Source: Dethiothermospora halolimnae | GTDB taxonomy: Bacteria; Bacillota; Clostridia; Tissierellales; VENL01 | Direction: 5' to 3' | NCBI RefSeq assembly: GCF_037577855.1 | Contig: NZ_JBAKFX010000036.1 | Span: 1 to 44,384 of the forward strand | DNA: 44,384 bases | In this document: piece by piece, positions 22,998 to 31,144 of the stretch | How the letters are laid out: the number at the start of each line of letters is the position of its first letter | Position numbering within the stretch: position 1 is the first letter of the stretch | The notes under the pieces: model-generated | The model's input: only the letters and a program-made list of their open reading frames with translations | Databases searched by the model: none | What the model was told of the DNA's origin: nothing | Program-made: the position numbers and the translations under genes

Positions 22998-25865
22998 GTG
23001 GAGAAAATTAATTTCTATCAACAACAGATTAAAGACGTATTTAAGGAACTTAATACCAGTGAAAAGGGACTTCAAAGGGATGAAGCTCAAGAAAGATTAA
23101 AAGAATACGGTGAAAATAAATTAAAGGTTTCTAAAGGCACACCAAAGTGGCTTTTATTTATATTACAGTTTAAAGATGTTTTAACTATAATGTTAGTGAT
23201 AGCTGCTGGGATGTCCTTATTGATTCAAAATTATCGCGATGCTATTGTAATGTTAGCAATAGTTGTTATTAACGTAGTAATAGGTTTTTTCCAGGAGTTT
23301 AAGTCTGAAAAAATAATGTCCTCGTTAAAAAAATTAATTCAATCTCCTGCTAAAGTTTATCGAGATGGAACCCTTAAAGAAATGGAACAAAGTAAATTAG
23401 TTCCCGGTGACATAATTAGTTTAGAAGAAGGAGACAAGGTCCCTGCAGATATAAGAATAATAAAATCAAATAACCTTAGAACAAACGAGGTGGCATTAAC
23501 AGGGGAATCATTGCCTCAAGAGAAACAAAGTAATGAAATTATCAAAGAGAGTCCCTTGGGAGACCGTAGCAATATGGCTTATATGGGTACTAATGTCGCT
23601 TCTGGATCAGCTAAAGGTGTAGTTGTATATACAGGTACAGAAACCGAAATGGGTAAGATTGCTTCTTTAACACAAAGCGAGGAAAAATCTGAATCACCTT
23701 TGCAGAAGGAACTAAGGGTAGTTGCCAATCAACTGGCCATTGTTGCCATTGTAATAGGTGTTATACTATTTGGAGTTAGTATCTATCGTGGTCTTGATCT
23801 ATCCTATGCCTTGATTTATGGGCTAGGTATAACTATAGCTGTTGTTCCCCAGGCATTACCAATGCAGGTTACTGTCTCCCTTTCCCAAGGAGTAGCTAGA
23901 ATGTCTGAGAGAAATGCCATAGTTAAAAAGCTTTCTTCAGTGGAAACCCTTGGCTCCACAAATGTAATAGCCACAGACAAAACAGGTACCCTTACTAAAA
24001 ATGAAATGACTGTTCAAACTGTTTGGTTCAATGACAAGGAGTATAAAGTCACTGGACTTGGTTATGAACCAGAGGGGAATATACTACATCAAGATGATAC
24101 AGCCGTTGATGAAAAAGAAAAAGATGAATTAGAAATTATGCTTGATGCTGGAACTATGTCATCAAATGCTGAAATCCATCCCCCCGATGATGATCATGCT
24201 GGATGGTACGCCATTGGAGATCCTACTGAAGCAGCTTTAATAACTCTGTCTACTAAATTAGGCCTTAGATCTCCTAAAGAGGATGAAGAGAACCCTGAGA
24301 TCCATGAATTTAGCTTTGATTCAGTACGTAAAAGAATGAGTTCCATAAGGGAGTTTAGTGATGGTAATGTTTTAACTATGAAAGGGGCTTTAAACAGCAT
24401 ACTTTCAATATCAAAATATATTTATAAAAATGGTGAAAAGGTAGAAATCACTGAGGAGGATAAAGATAAGCTAAATAAAATAAATGAAAAGTATTCAAAT
24501 CAAGCTCTAAGGGTTCTAGCTATAGCCCATCGAGATCTTGATTCCGATGAAACCACCTATGACATAAATAAAATTGAACGGGATGTTGTATTTTTAGGAC
24601 TGGTAGCCATGATTGATCCTCCCAAAGAAGGGGTGAAAGAAGCCATAGAAGATGCCCATAATGCCCATATTGATACCTATATAATGACTGGAGACCATGC
24701 CATAACAGCCAGTGCAATTGCAAAAAAGATTAATCTAGGTGGTGGTAAAAAATCCCCGGTTATAACTAATCAACAATTAGACCATCTTTCTGATGAGGAA
24801 CTAAAACAACAGATGAGAGATAATAGATCTTTAGTCTTTTCCCGGGTATCTCCAGAAAATAAACTGAGGATCGTACAAAATCTAAAGGAAGAGGATAAGA
24901 TTGTAGCTGTTACAGGAGATGGTGTCAATGATGCACCGGCACTTAAAAGTGCCCATATTGGTGTTGCCATGGGACAAATGGGAACAGATGTATCAAAGGA
25001 AACAGCAGAAATGGTACTACTAGATGATAGCTATCCCACATTGGTTGATGCTATTAAAGAGGGAAGAACTATCTATAACAACCTTAAAAAAACAGTACTG
25101 GCCACATTAACAAGTAATATAGCTGAGTTATTAATAGTTCTATTGGGTCTAGCAGGAGCAGTTTTACTAGAGTGGCCCATACCTATATTAGCTATTCAAA
25201 TCCTTGCTATTGACCTATTGGCAGAGATTCTCCCTTTGACAGCATTAACCTTTGATCCCGGTTCTAAAGAATTGATGACTACTCCTCCTAGGGATCGAGA
25301 TGAACATATTATTAATAAAGGTAGTACCATGGAGGTTCTATTTTTAGGCATTATGATGGGAGGATTAGCTTTTATAAATTACGGTCTCTTTGTTGGTGGT
25401 TTTGGAGGGAATTTCACAGAAAATAGTGCCCTATATCCCCGTGCCACTACCATAACATATTTGACCATAGTTATTTGTCAGCTTTTAAATATACTTTCAA
25501 GACGTTATAGATTTACTAGTATTTTTAACAAAAACTTCTTTAGTAGTAAGAAGATGCTTTATTCCATCCTTCTTTCCTTTGGATTGGTATTGGCAGTTGT
25601 TTATGTCCCGGGACTTAACTCTTATCTTGACTTTGCACCATTACCACCAATAGATTGGCTAAGGGTATTAGCAGCCGGGGGAGTCTTCTTACTATCTTTT
25701 GAGATAATAAAATGGTTTAAACGGAAAAATGCTTCTGGAAAACAACGATCAACCAACAAGGAAAAGTTAAGGAATTTAAGACCACAGTTTGACTTAGAAA
25801 CAAGTGAAGAATTAACCCCAAAGGATGATGATGTAGAAGAAAAACCGCCTAAGGATAAGTCTTAG
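22998..25865 (+). CDS. P-type cation-transporting ATPase (P2-like, altered ion site)
   Basis: Membrane cation pump of 955 residues. It has a cation_ATPase N-terminal domain (1-75), helices M1-M2 (about 50-100), the actuator domain with LTGESLP near 168, M3-M4, the phosphorylated Asp in DKTGTLT near 327, the nucleotide domain, MTGDHAITASAIA and TGDGVNDAP near 640, and six C-terminal helices. Ion-binding positions differ from calcium pumps: M4 reads VVPQALP where PEGLP is usual, and M6 reads AIDLLAE where VNLVTDG is usual; M5 SNIAEL keeps the Asn and Glu. Calcium specificity is therefore doubtful. There is a charged cytosolic tail after about 905. The first in-frame GTG (22998) lies inside the AAAGGAGGTG site; an ATT at 23007 has better spacing, so the exact start is uncertain. 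Confidence 0.92.
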   Translation: MEKINFYQQQIKDVFKELNTSEKGLQRDEAQERLKEYGENKLKVSKGTPKWLLFILQFKDVLTIMLVIAAGMSLLIQNYRDAIVMLAIVVINVVIGFFQEFKSEKIMSSLKKLIQSPAKVYRDGTLKEMEQSKLVPGDIISLEEGDKVPADIRIIKSNNLRTNEVALTGESLPQEKQSNEIIKESPLGDRSNMAYMGTNVASGSAKGVVVYTGTETEMGKIASLTQSEEKSESPLQKELRVVANQLAIVAIVIGVILFGVSIYRGLDLSYALIYGLGITIAVVPQALPMQVTVSLSQGVARMSERNAIVKKLSSVETLGSTNVIATDKTGTLTKNEMTVQTVWFNDKEYKVTGLGYEPEGNILHQDDTAVDEKEKDELEIMLDAGTMSSNAEIHPPDDDHAGWYAIGDPTEAALITLSTKLGLRSPKEDEENPEIHEFSFDSVRKRMSSIREFSDGNVLTMKGALNSILSISKYIYKNGEKVEITEEDKDKLNKINEKYSNQALRVLAIAHRDLDSDETTYDINKIERDVVFLGLVAMIDPPKEGVKEAIEDAHNAHIDTYIMTGDHAITASAIAKKINLGGGKKSPVITNQQLDHLSDEELKQQMRDNRSLVFSRVSPENKLRIVQNLKEEDKIVAVTGDGVNDAPALKSAHIGVAMGQMGTDVSKETAEMVLLDDSYPTLVDAIKEGRTIYNNLKKTVLATLTSNIAELLIVLLGLAGAVLLEWPIPILAIQILAIDLLAEILPLTALTFDPGSKELMTTPPRDRDEHIINKGSTMEVLFLGIMMGGLAFINYGLFVGGFGGNFTENSALYPRATTITYLTIVICQLLNILSRRYRFTSIFNKNFFSSKKMLYSILLSFGLVLAVVYVPGLNSYLDFAPLPPIDWLRVLAAGGVFLLSFEIIKWFKRKNASGKQRSTNKEKLRNLRPQFDLETSEELTPKDDDVEEKPPKDKS

Positions 25866-25869
25866 TTTA

Positions 25870-25925
25870 TAAATTAAACACCCCTCAATCTTATAGTGCT
25901 ATAAGATTGAGGGGTGTTTAATTTA
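25870..25925. terminator. Perfect 27-bp-arm hairpin terminator
   Basis: The arms 25870-25896 and 25899-25925 are exact reverse complements around TG, with a core of CACCCCTCAATC. It begins five bases after the ATPase stop codon. The right arm ends in TTTAATTTA, which can serve as a weak T-tract. It is the terminator of the P-type ATPase gene. Confidence 0.85.
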
Positions 25926-25967
25926 AAACTTTATCAATTCATAGTTTCTAATGAACCTTTCCTCCCA

Positions 25968-25996
25968 TTGAATGTCTCAAATATATATGGTATAGT
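25968..25996 (+). promoter_or_regulatory. Promoter of the rtcB gene
   Basis: TTGAAT and TATAGT are separated by 17 nt and lie 154 bp upstream of the rtcB start. The predicted transcript would begin near 26003 and contain the alternative-hairpin leader. Confidence 0.6.
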
Positions 25997-26093
25997 AACG
26001 AAGAAATAAAAAATCAAATAAAGATTGGAGTGATTAAACCAGTGTATTTAAATATAATAAATCAAACAAAAAGTGAGTTAAGTAGTTAAACTG

Positions 26094-26141
26094 TAGGTGG
26101 AATTACATAGTAACCACCTATGGTAAATTTGAAAGGTGGTT
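26094..26141 (+). promoter_or_regulatory. Possible translational switch in the rtcB leader
   Basis: Three short segments can pair in two exclusive ways. CCACCTA (26114-26120) pairs perfectly with TAGGTGG (26094-26100). The overlapping AACCACCT (26112-26119) pairs perfectly with AGGTGGTT (26134-26141), which contains the ribosome-binding site AGGTGG of rtcB. The first pairing would free the site and the second would hide it. Pairing is seen directly in sequence; regulation is inference, and no known riboswitch class is recognised. Confidence 0.45.
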
Positions 26142-26149
26142 TAAAATAT

Positions 26150-27268
26150 ATGATGGAATATGAAGGTAAGTATACAAAGGGAAAAATATTAATAGATAAT
26201 TTTGAGGGTAATATTGTAAATCAACTCTACAGTGTATTAAATCATCCTGCTTTTGAAGGGTGTAACGTATCGGTTATGCCCGACTGCCATATAGGCAAGG
26301 GAATAATGGTTGGCTTTACTTCAACCATGAAGGATATGATTGTACCATCAGTTATTGGTGTGGACATTGGCTGTGGAGTAAGTGCCTATAACTTAGGGAG
26401 ATTAAAGAAAGTTAAAGCTGATAAACTAGATAAGTTTATCAGAAAAAATATTCCCACTGGTTCAGGGACAAGGGATAAATATATTGTGGAACCAAGCTTT
26501 ATAAAGCCTTTAATTGATAAGATGAATATGGATTATAAAAAGGCTATGGGTTCTTTAGGAACACTGGGAGGGTCAAATCACTTTATCGAAATCGATAAAG
26601 ATGATAACAATAATTTTTGGTTAGTTATCCATAGTGGGTCTAGATCCTTTGGCTTTATAGTGGCTAAATATCATCAAAGAAAGGCAAAAGAAGTAATGAA
26701 AAAAATCTACGGGGGCTCTGCATATCACGGACTTGAATATCTACCCATGGATCAAGGTGGAAAAGAATATATACAAGATATGCAATTGGCACAAAAATAC
26801 GCCTCCCTTAATAGAGAAACTATGGCAAGACTTATTATTGAAAAGTTCTATAAACTTCATTTTGAAACATTGGAAAAGATAGAAACAATCCATAACTATA
26901 TTGATTTAAAAGATAATGTTATCAGAAAAGGTGCCATATCTGCCCATAAAGGAGAAAGATTAATAATCCCTTTTAATATGCAGTTTGGATGTGTTATAGG
27001 TACTGGAAAAAGTTCTAAAGAAAATAATTACTCCGCTCCCCATGGATGTGGAAGAATACTTGCTAGATCTAATGTTAATAAAAGTAAAAAAGCTTTAGAA
27101 CAATATAAAAAAGCAATGAAGGGTATTTATACCACAAGTGTATCTAAAAATACAATAGCTGAAAGTCCCATGGCCTATAAAAAACCAAAGCTTATATTAG
27201 AAAATATAAGCGATCTAATTGATATTGATTTCTTTGTAAAGCCTGTTTATAATTTAAAACCGGAATAA
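26150..27268 (+). CDS. rtcB: RtcB-family RNA ligase
   Basis: Joins RNA 2',3'-cyclic phosphate or 3'-phosphate ends to 5'-hydroxyl ends through a guanylylated His, with Mn ions. Motifs are in order: MPDCHIGKG, GVDIGCGVSAY with the metal-binding Asp and Cys near residue 74, LGGSNHFIEI, IHSGSRSFG, AHKGERLIIPFN, and SAPHGCGR with the guanylylated-His position near 297. At 372 residues it is shorter than E. coli RtcB (408) but complete for the family's short branch. The usual PHGAGR reads PHGCGR. Two adjacent ATGs (26150, 26153) follow AGGTGG; a frame from 26120 lacks a site. No archease or RtcA neighbour is present. RNA repair after damage or toxin cleavage is plausible. Confidence 0.93.
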   Translation: MMEYEGKYTKGKILIDNFEGNIVNQLYSVLNHPAFEGCNVSVMPDCHIGKGIMVGFTSTMKDMIVPSVIGVDIGCGVSAYNLGRLKKVKADKLDKFIRKNIPTGSGTRDKYIVEPSFIKPLIDKMNMDYKKAMGSLGTLGGSNHFIEIDKDDNNNFWLVIHSGSRSFGFIVAKYHQRKAKEVMKKIYGGSAYHGLEYLPMDQGGKEYIQDMQLAQKYASLNRETMARLIIEKFYKLHFETLEKIETIHNYIDLKDNVIRKGAISAHKGERLIIPFNMQFGCVIGTGKSSKENNYSAPHGCGRILARSNVNKSKKALEQYKKAMKGIYTTSVSKNTIAESPMAYKKPKLILENISDLIDIDFFVKPVYNLKPE

Positions 27269-27276
27269 TGAAAATG

Positions 27277-27303
27277 AAAGAAGTCCAATGGGGCTTCTTT
27301 TTT
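27277..27303 (+). terminator. Terminator of rtcB
   Basis: AAAGAAGTCC pairs with GGGCTTCTTT (10 pairs, one G-U) around AATG, followed by TTT, beginning 8 bp after the rtcB stop. Confidence 0.85.
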
Positions 27304-27439
27304 GATGGTGTAAAAAAGTTTGTGCTTAAGTTGAAATATAAGCCCATTTATCACAATAATTAAATATAAAGTATTTATCCTTATTTTACATAATTTTAAT
27401 AGCTTGTTAATTCCAGTTCTTGAGACCGTTAAAAGCCCC

Positions 27440-27471
27440 GCTGAAATTATATAATTTCAGCAAAGTTTTTT
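27440..27471 (+). terminator. Hairpin GCTGAAATTATATAATTTCAGC with T-tract
   Basis: Perfect 22-nt palindrome followed on the plus strand by AAAGTTTTTTATT. No plus-strand gene ends close by except rtcB 170 bp upstream, so it may be a second terminator or the trace of a lost gene. Confidence 0.6.
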
Positions 27472-27499
27472 ATTACTTTTATTTGTGCAACAAGTACAT

Positions 27500-27530
27500 A
27501 AAACCCCCGTTGTTTGTTTCCGTGGGGGTT
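27500..27530 (-). terminator. Terminator of the secreted hypothetical gene
   Basis: On the minus strand AACCCCC and GGGGGTT pair around a 15-nt loop and are followed by TTATG. It starts at the stop codon of the gene at 27530-28204. Confidence 0.7.
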
Positions 27531-28204
27531 CACTGGGGAACCTTAATATTAAGAGTTTTATATTTACCATCCCTTTCAAACCATGATTGAAGAGACTCAT
27601 AATCAGGTTCAGACACAGCCACTTGTAGACTAATTACATCATTTGACTTCCAATATGGATTTACTATGGGCACTCGAACATTATTAATCTGATTTACTTC
27701 ATTATTTGTAATTAATATAAATTTTTCAATATCTAAGATTGAAATATTACTTCGGAATATTTGTCCTTCTCTATTATTTATATGGAACAGAATCTTGTCC
27801 TTTGAAATATTGAGTTCAATATTTTTCATTCCACCTCTACCTAAAATAAGAGTTTTATACTCGTTCTTATTGAAATCAATTTTAATAAGCATGTAATCAC
27901 CAGAATAAACGCCATTATTATAAGAAACGAGAATTTGTGCTTCATTGTTATTTGTAAATATAACTTCTGCCTGTAGGAGATCGGCTGCATTCTTAAAAGT
28001 TTCATTGAAAAATTCAATATCTTGAACCGAATCAATATATTCTTTTATTACTGGAATTTCTTTTAAATCTATTTTTATACTTTTTTTGCCACTAGATATA
28101 TTTAAAGTATATATATCATCTGTGCTACTATAGCTTCCAGTGAAAACGAATATAGATATAAAAATTATTATTACATAAAGAATTCTATGTTTAAAGAAAA
28201 TCAT
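27530..28204 (-). CDS. Hypothetical exported or membrane-anchored protein
   Basis: A protein of 224 residues that I do not recognise. It has a short positive start (FFKHR) and a hydrophobic segment YVIIIFISIFVFTGSYS (residues about 8-25), giving a signal peptide or N-terminal anchor. The remainder is polar with alternating beta-like stretches and would lie outside the membrane. The ATG at 28204 follows GAGGGAG; an upstream ATG ten codons earlier has no site. No Cys lipobox is seen. It is monocistronic with its own terminator. Confidence 0.7.
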   Translation of the reverse strand: MIFFKHRILYVIIIFISIFVFTGSYSSTDDIYTLNISSGKKSIKIDLKEIPVIKEYIDSVQDIEFFNETFKNAADLLQAEVIFTNNNEAQILVSYNNGVYSGDYMLIKIDFNKNEYKTLILGRGGMKNIELNISKDKILFHINNREGQIFRSNISILDIEKFILITNNEVNQINNVRVPIVNPYWKSNDVISLQVAVSEPDYESLQSWFERDGKYKTLNIKVPQ

Positions 28205-28355
28205 TTTAACTCCCTCATTTTTTAAAATAATCATTAATCATTGTTTAAAGCCTAACTTAGTGAAATATATACTTTTTGACTTTATAGGATAGCTATTATT
28301 AAATAATCTGAAGATTAGGGGAAAGTTTGACTAAAATTACATTATAATTATTTTT

Positions 28356-28378
28356 AATGAACTGTCCCTTGCTTGTCC
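28356..28378 (+). repeat. Dispersed repeat, copy 7 (long form)
   Basis: AATGAACTGTCCC followed by TTGCTTGTCC, just downstream of the MBL-fold gene's stop codon at 28393. Confidence 0.85.
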
Positions 28379-28392
28379 TATTATATTTACAC

Positions 28393-29292
28393 TCATCTAT
28401 TATAATAAAACAATCTCCCATTCTCTATTTGATATTTTATCTTTTCCCTTTCATACAAATAGGTTATCATTGCCCCTATAGTTGTATTTAAAAAGTGATA
28501 TTCCTTATAGTCTATCTCTATTTCATCTAAGATTATAATCTCTTCTAATAACCCTTCCCTAGTTTTAGGTTGATCTAAAAGCTCCTTTGTCATATCAATA
28601 TATCTATGTAGGTTATCTTTATTCTTTTTAACCAATTTTTCCATATCTTCTTTATTATAAACCTTACTTCCATGACTCAAGAGATAACTCTCATAATCAA
28701 GCTCTAAGATCTTATCATATGTATTAAACTGTTTATCTATATCAGAAATAAATGGCATATTATATTTATCTATTATCCCTTCGCTCATCAATGAATCTGC
28801 TAAAAAGCATACCCTATCTTTTGTAGCTATACCTATTTGTCCATCACAATGACCAGGAAGCTTAATAATATCAAACTTGTCATTATTTATCTTTTCTAGA
28901 CCCTCTTCTAATTTATTATCTATAGATATATCCTTAGAAACCATAAACTCTTTACGTAGTACCTTTATAGGAGCTGAGCCATATATTTGTTTGCAAAATA
29001 ACTCGTCATTTTCTATATATAACTTTTCTTTTTCTGAAGCATATAGTATACTTCCAGAAAAATTATCCTTTATATAATAGTTTCCTCCAGTATGATCTAT
29101 ATGGTGATGGGTATTGATAATATATTTAACATTCATATTATTTTCAGATAATAATTTTATAATCTTTTTTGCCTGCTGATTGTTATTCCCTGAATCTATA
29201 AGTAAAGTGTATTTATCTTTAAATAAATATACACCTATATTAGTTCCCGATGAAATATAATATGTTTTTCCCTTTATCTTTTTAATCTCCAT
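28393..29292 (-). CDS. MBL-fold metallohydrolase
   Basis: Metallo-beta-lactamase-fold hydrolase of 299 residues. Metal ligands are THHHIDHTGG near residue 62, His in LPGHCDGQIG, Asp in FLADSLMSEG and His in LLSHGSKVY, so both metal sites appear complete. After the core (about 1-210) comes a helical C-terminal part of about 90 residues (RYIDMTKELL, TIGAMITYLYEREKI) resembling the winged-helix-like tail of the LACTB2/glyoxalase-II-like branch. The substrate is not predictable. The ATG follows an AGGAG site. The gene is flanked by a dispersed repeat on one side and a gene relic on the other. Confidence 0.88.
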   Translation of the reverse strand: MEIKKIKGKTYYISSGTNIGVYLFKDKYTLLIDSGNNNQQAKKIIKLLSENNMNVKYIINTHHHIDHTGGNYYIKDNFSGSILYASEKEKLYIENDELFCKQIYGSAPIKVLRKEFMVSKDISIDNKLEEGLEKINNDKFDIIKLPGHCDGQIGIATKDRVCFLADSLMSEGIIDKYNMPFISDIDKQFNTYDKILELDYESYLLSHGSKVYNKEDMEKLVKKNKDNLHRYIDMTKELLDQPKTREGLLEEIIILDEIEIDYKEYHFLNTTIGAMITYLYEREKIKYQIENGRLFYYNR

Positions 29293-29441
29293 ATTATCGA
29301 CTCCTGTAGTTTTTATTAAATAATATCATTTTTATAGTTCTTTTATCATTTTCTTAGTTACTTAGTATAATCATATAGTAGAATGAATTTTGACGTTAAA
29401 GATCCAGTCATTATCAAAATTACTTTCATTAATCATATAAA

Positions 29442-29612
29442 TCAAATATATTCTACCACCTCATACTCATCCTTACCCATAAACACAATAAGGGCATGTT
29501 TAATATTTTCTCTATCCTTAAACTCCCTACTATCCACATATCCCTTCAACTATTTTAATCCTTCCCGCTTCACTTCTTCTAATCTATTTCTTTCACTTTT
29601 CTTTAGGTACTT
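29442..29612 (-). pseudogene. 3' relic of an AAA/PD-(D/E)XK gene
   Basis: These 171 bp match the last 56 codons of the two intact paralogues at 39.4 and 42.2 kb almost base for base, including KHALIVF-GKDEYEVVEYI and the stop. A TAG at 29550-29552 replaces the Gln or Glu codon of the paralogues. Homology stops abruptly at about 29612, after the codons for KYLKK. After about 30 unrelated bases it is followed by a decayed GGGCTGAATATA palindrome (29644-29668), a part of the module found upstream of the intact genes. The gene body has therefore been deleted. Confidence 0.85.
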
Positions 29613-29780
29613 TTTTAAAATACTCTTCTCTTTAAAACAATGGTAGGGCTGAATATACTAAGCCCCTAACTCTTATATACATATTTTTTTGTCAATATTT
29701 ATTAACTTTTTTTATATCTCTATTTTTACTATGTATATTTTTGTACTAACTCAACATCTCTAAGTGATAATCTATCTCTA

Positions 29781-30062
29781 TTACATATTCCCTATTTCTG
29801 ACTCCATATTTAGTATAGACTTATCAAATAAATCCATATAATTCTTTTTAATATTATTAAATATTTTATAAGCACTTCTCTCATCATAAGTATGATCACT
29901 AACTTTATCATTTATCTTGTTCATATTAAAGAGCAGTTCTCCCTTTCCATTTGTTAAAAAAATTAATTTTCCTTCTCTATCAATATATTCTTTAAGTCTT
30001 CTATTCTCTATGGTATTATAATCTATAACATCTATAGTATATATTATATCTAATACTTCCAA
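29781..30062 (-). CDS. Short hypothetical, possibly decayed
   Basis: A frame of 93 residues that I do not recognise, starting at TTG with a poor ribosome-binding site. A good GAGGTGA site lies about 40 bp upstream, but the ATG it serves is in a different frame and stops after nine codons. That suggests the original start has been separated from the body by a frameshift. It is soluble and charged, with no motif. Confidence 0.3.
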   Translation of the reverse strand: MEVLDIIYTIDVIDYNTIENRRLKEYIDREGKLIFLTNGKGELLFNMNKINDKVSDHTYDERSAYKIFNNIKKNYMDLFDKSILNMESEIGNM

Positions 30063-30239
30063 TTTCTCTTTAATGTCATAATCAAGGTCACCTCAAACCC
30101 CCGTGAGTTCCAATTTATCTCAAGATTTAAAAATACTATTTTTATTAAATTAGAACTAATAAAAACACTGATCAAACCCACGATTTGAAAATTGTAGATT
30201 TGTCAGCATTCTAAGGTGTGGCTAAACTATATCTTCTTT

Positions 30240-30974
30240 TCACTTCTTTCTGTACTTATCTTCTATAATCTGATATCCTTTGTGATTAATCTTATCCCAT
30301 TCAGTCTTTTTATATTTAATTCCCTTTAGCATATTATTAATCCAATCAGGATCATATTCCCTAAAATACAATGCCTCAGCCCAAGCTTTAGTTTCTTTAT
30401 GTTTTCCATGATTTTTATTGCGATATGCTTCAAGAAATTGATAAAAACCACAAATTCCTCCCACATCTTCAGGGGGAGCCGTTTCTGCGCCATCTAGAAG
30501 TGTGGGAAAACCAAAGTAATAATCATCTACAGTCTCTTGAAGTTTCACTTTAAAACGCCAATCAACTCCAAAATCATAAGTATACTTGACTTCTTTATAT
30601 TTCTTAAGATAATCATCAGCCTTTAATCCTGTAGGCTTCCGTACCTCAACCTTCAATCTTTCTTGATGCTGTTTTTCAAATTCCATTATATCTGAAGGTA
30701 TAGTTCTTAACCGTTCCTTATACATCTTCTTATTTCTTTTATAATGATGATGTTCCAAATAACGCTGTTCATCATTTGTTACAACCATAGATTCTTCTAT
30801 CAGTTCAAATTCAAATAAATGATAATCCCTATTGGGATAACCACTCTGAAAATTGGTCACATTCTGGATAATGTCGTGTAGCCTATTAAATGTTACTCCA
30901 GCTGGAATAATAACTCTTCTCCATATAAGAGGATTTGATTCTTCAAGTTCAATTTTTATAATATATGCTTTCAT
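30240..30974 (-). CDS. Plasmid pRiA4b ORF-3 family protein
   Basis: Protein of 244 residues of the pRiA4b ORF-3-like family (Pfam PF07929), also called the IS1096 passenger TnpR-like family. Signatures are IELEESNPLIWRRVIIPAG at the start, FNRLHDIIQNVTNF, VKYTYDFGVDWRFKVKL in the centre and GGICGFYQFLEA with WINNMLKGI later. The function is unknown. Members are often carried on plasmids or in accessory regions. The ATG at 30974 follows GGAGGT at about 10 nt. The next gene upstream carries the same kind of domain. Confidence 0.88.
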   Translation of the reverse strand: MKAYIIKIELEESNPLIWRRVIIPAGVTFNRLHDIIQNVTNFQSGYPNRDYHLFEFELIEESMVVTNDEQRYLEHHHYKRNKKMYKERLRTIPSDIMEFEKQHQERLKVEVRKPTGLKADDYLKKYKEVKYTYDFGVDWRFKVKLQETVDDYYFGFPTLLDGAETAPPEDVGGICGFYQFLEAYRNKNHGKHKETKAWAEALYFREYDPDWINNMLKGIKYKKTEWDKINHKGYQIIEDKYRKK

Positions 30975-31144
30975 TTTTATAATTACCTCCATTTTAAATT
31001 TTGTTGTACCATATCCCTATCCTCTTATGCCATTTTATAATTATCTGCCATACATGACATACATGGTATCTGTAGTTACAAAACTAATTATTTCTTAATT
31101 GAGTAAACATTTAAATAAAATAACCCAGTTACTTCTATACATCT

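Noticed and set aside
23836..23890. Calling the P-type pump a calcium ATPase
   Set aside because: The overall fold fits, but the M4 and M6 residues that define calcium binding are changed, so only cation-transporting ATPase is supported.
25948..25966. Eleventh copy of the dispersed repeat (AATGAACCTTTCCTCCC)
   Set aside because: Only the first seven bases match the consensus, too little to distinguish from chance in AT-rich DNA.
29383..29646. Plus-strand frame of 87 codons
   Set aside because: It is the antisense of the AAA/PD-(D/E)XK gene relic, and the same antisense frame appears opposite paralogue 2.
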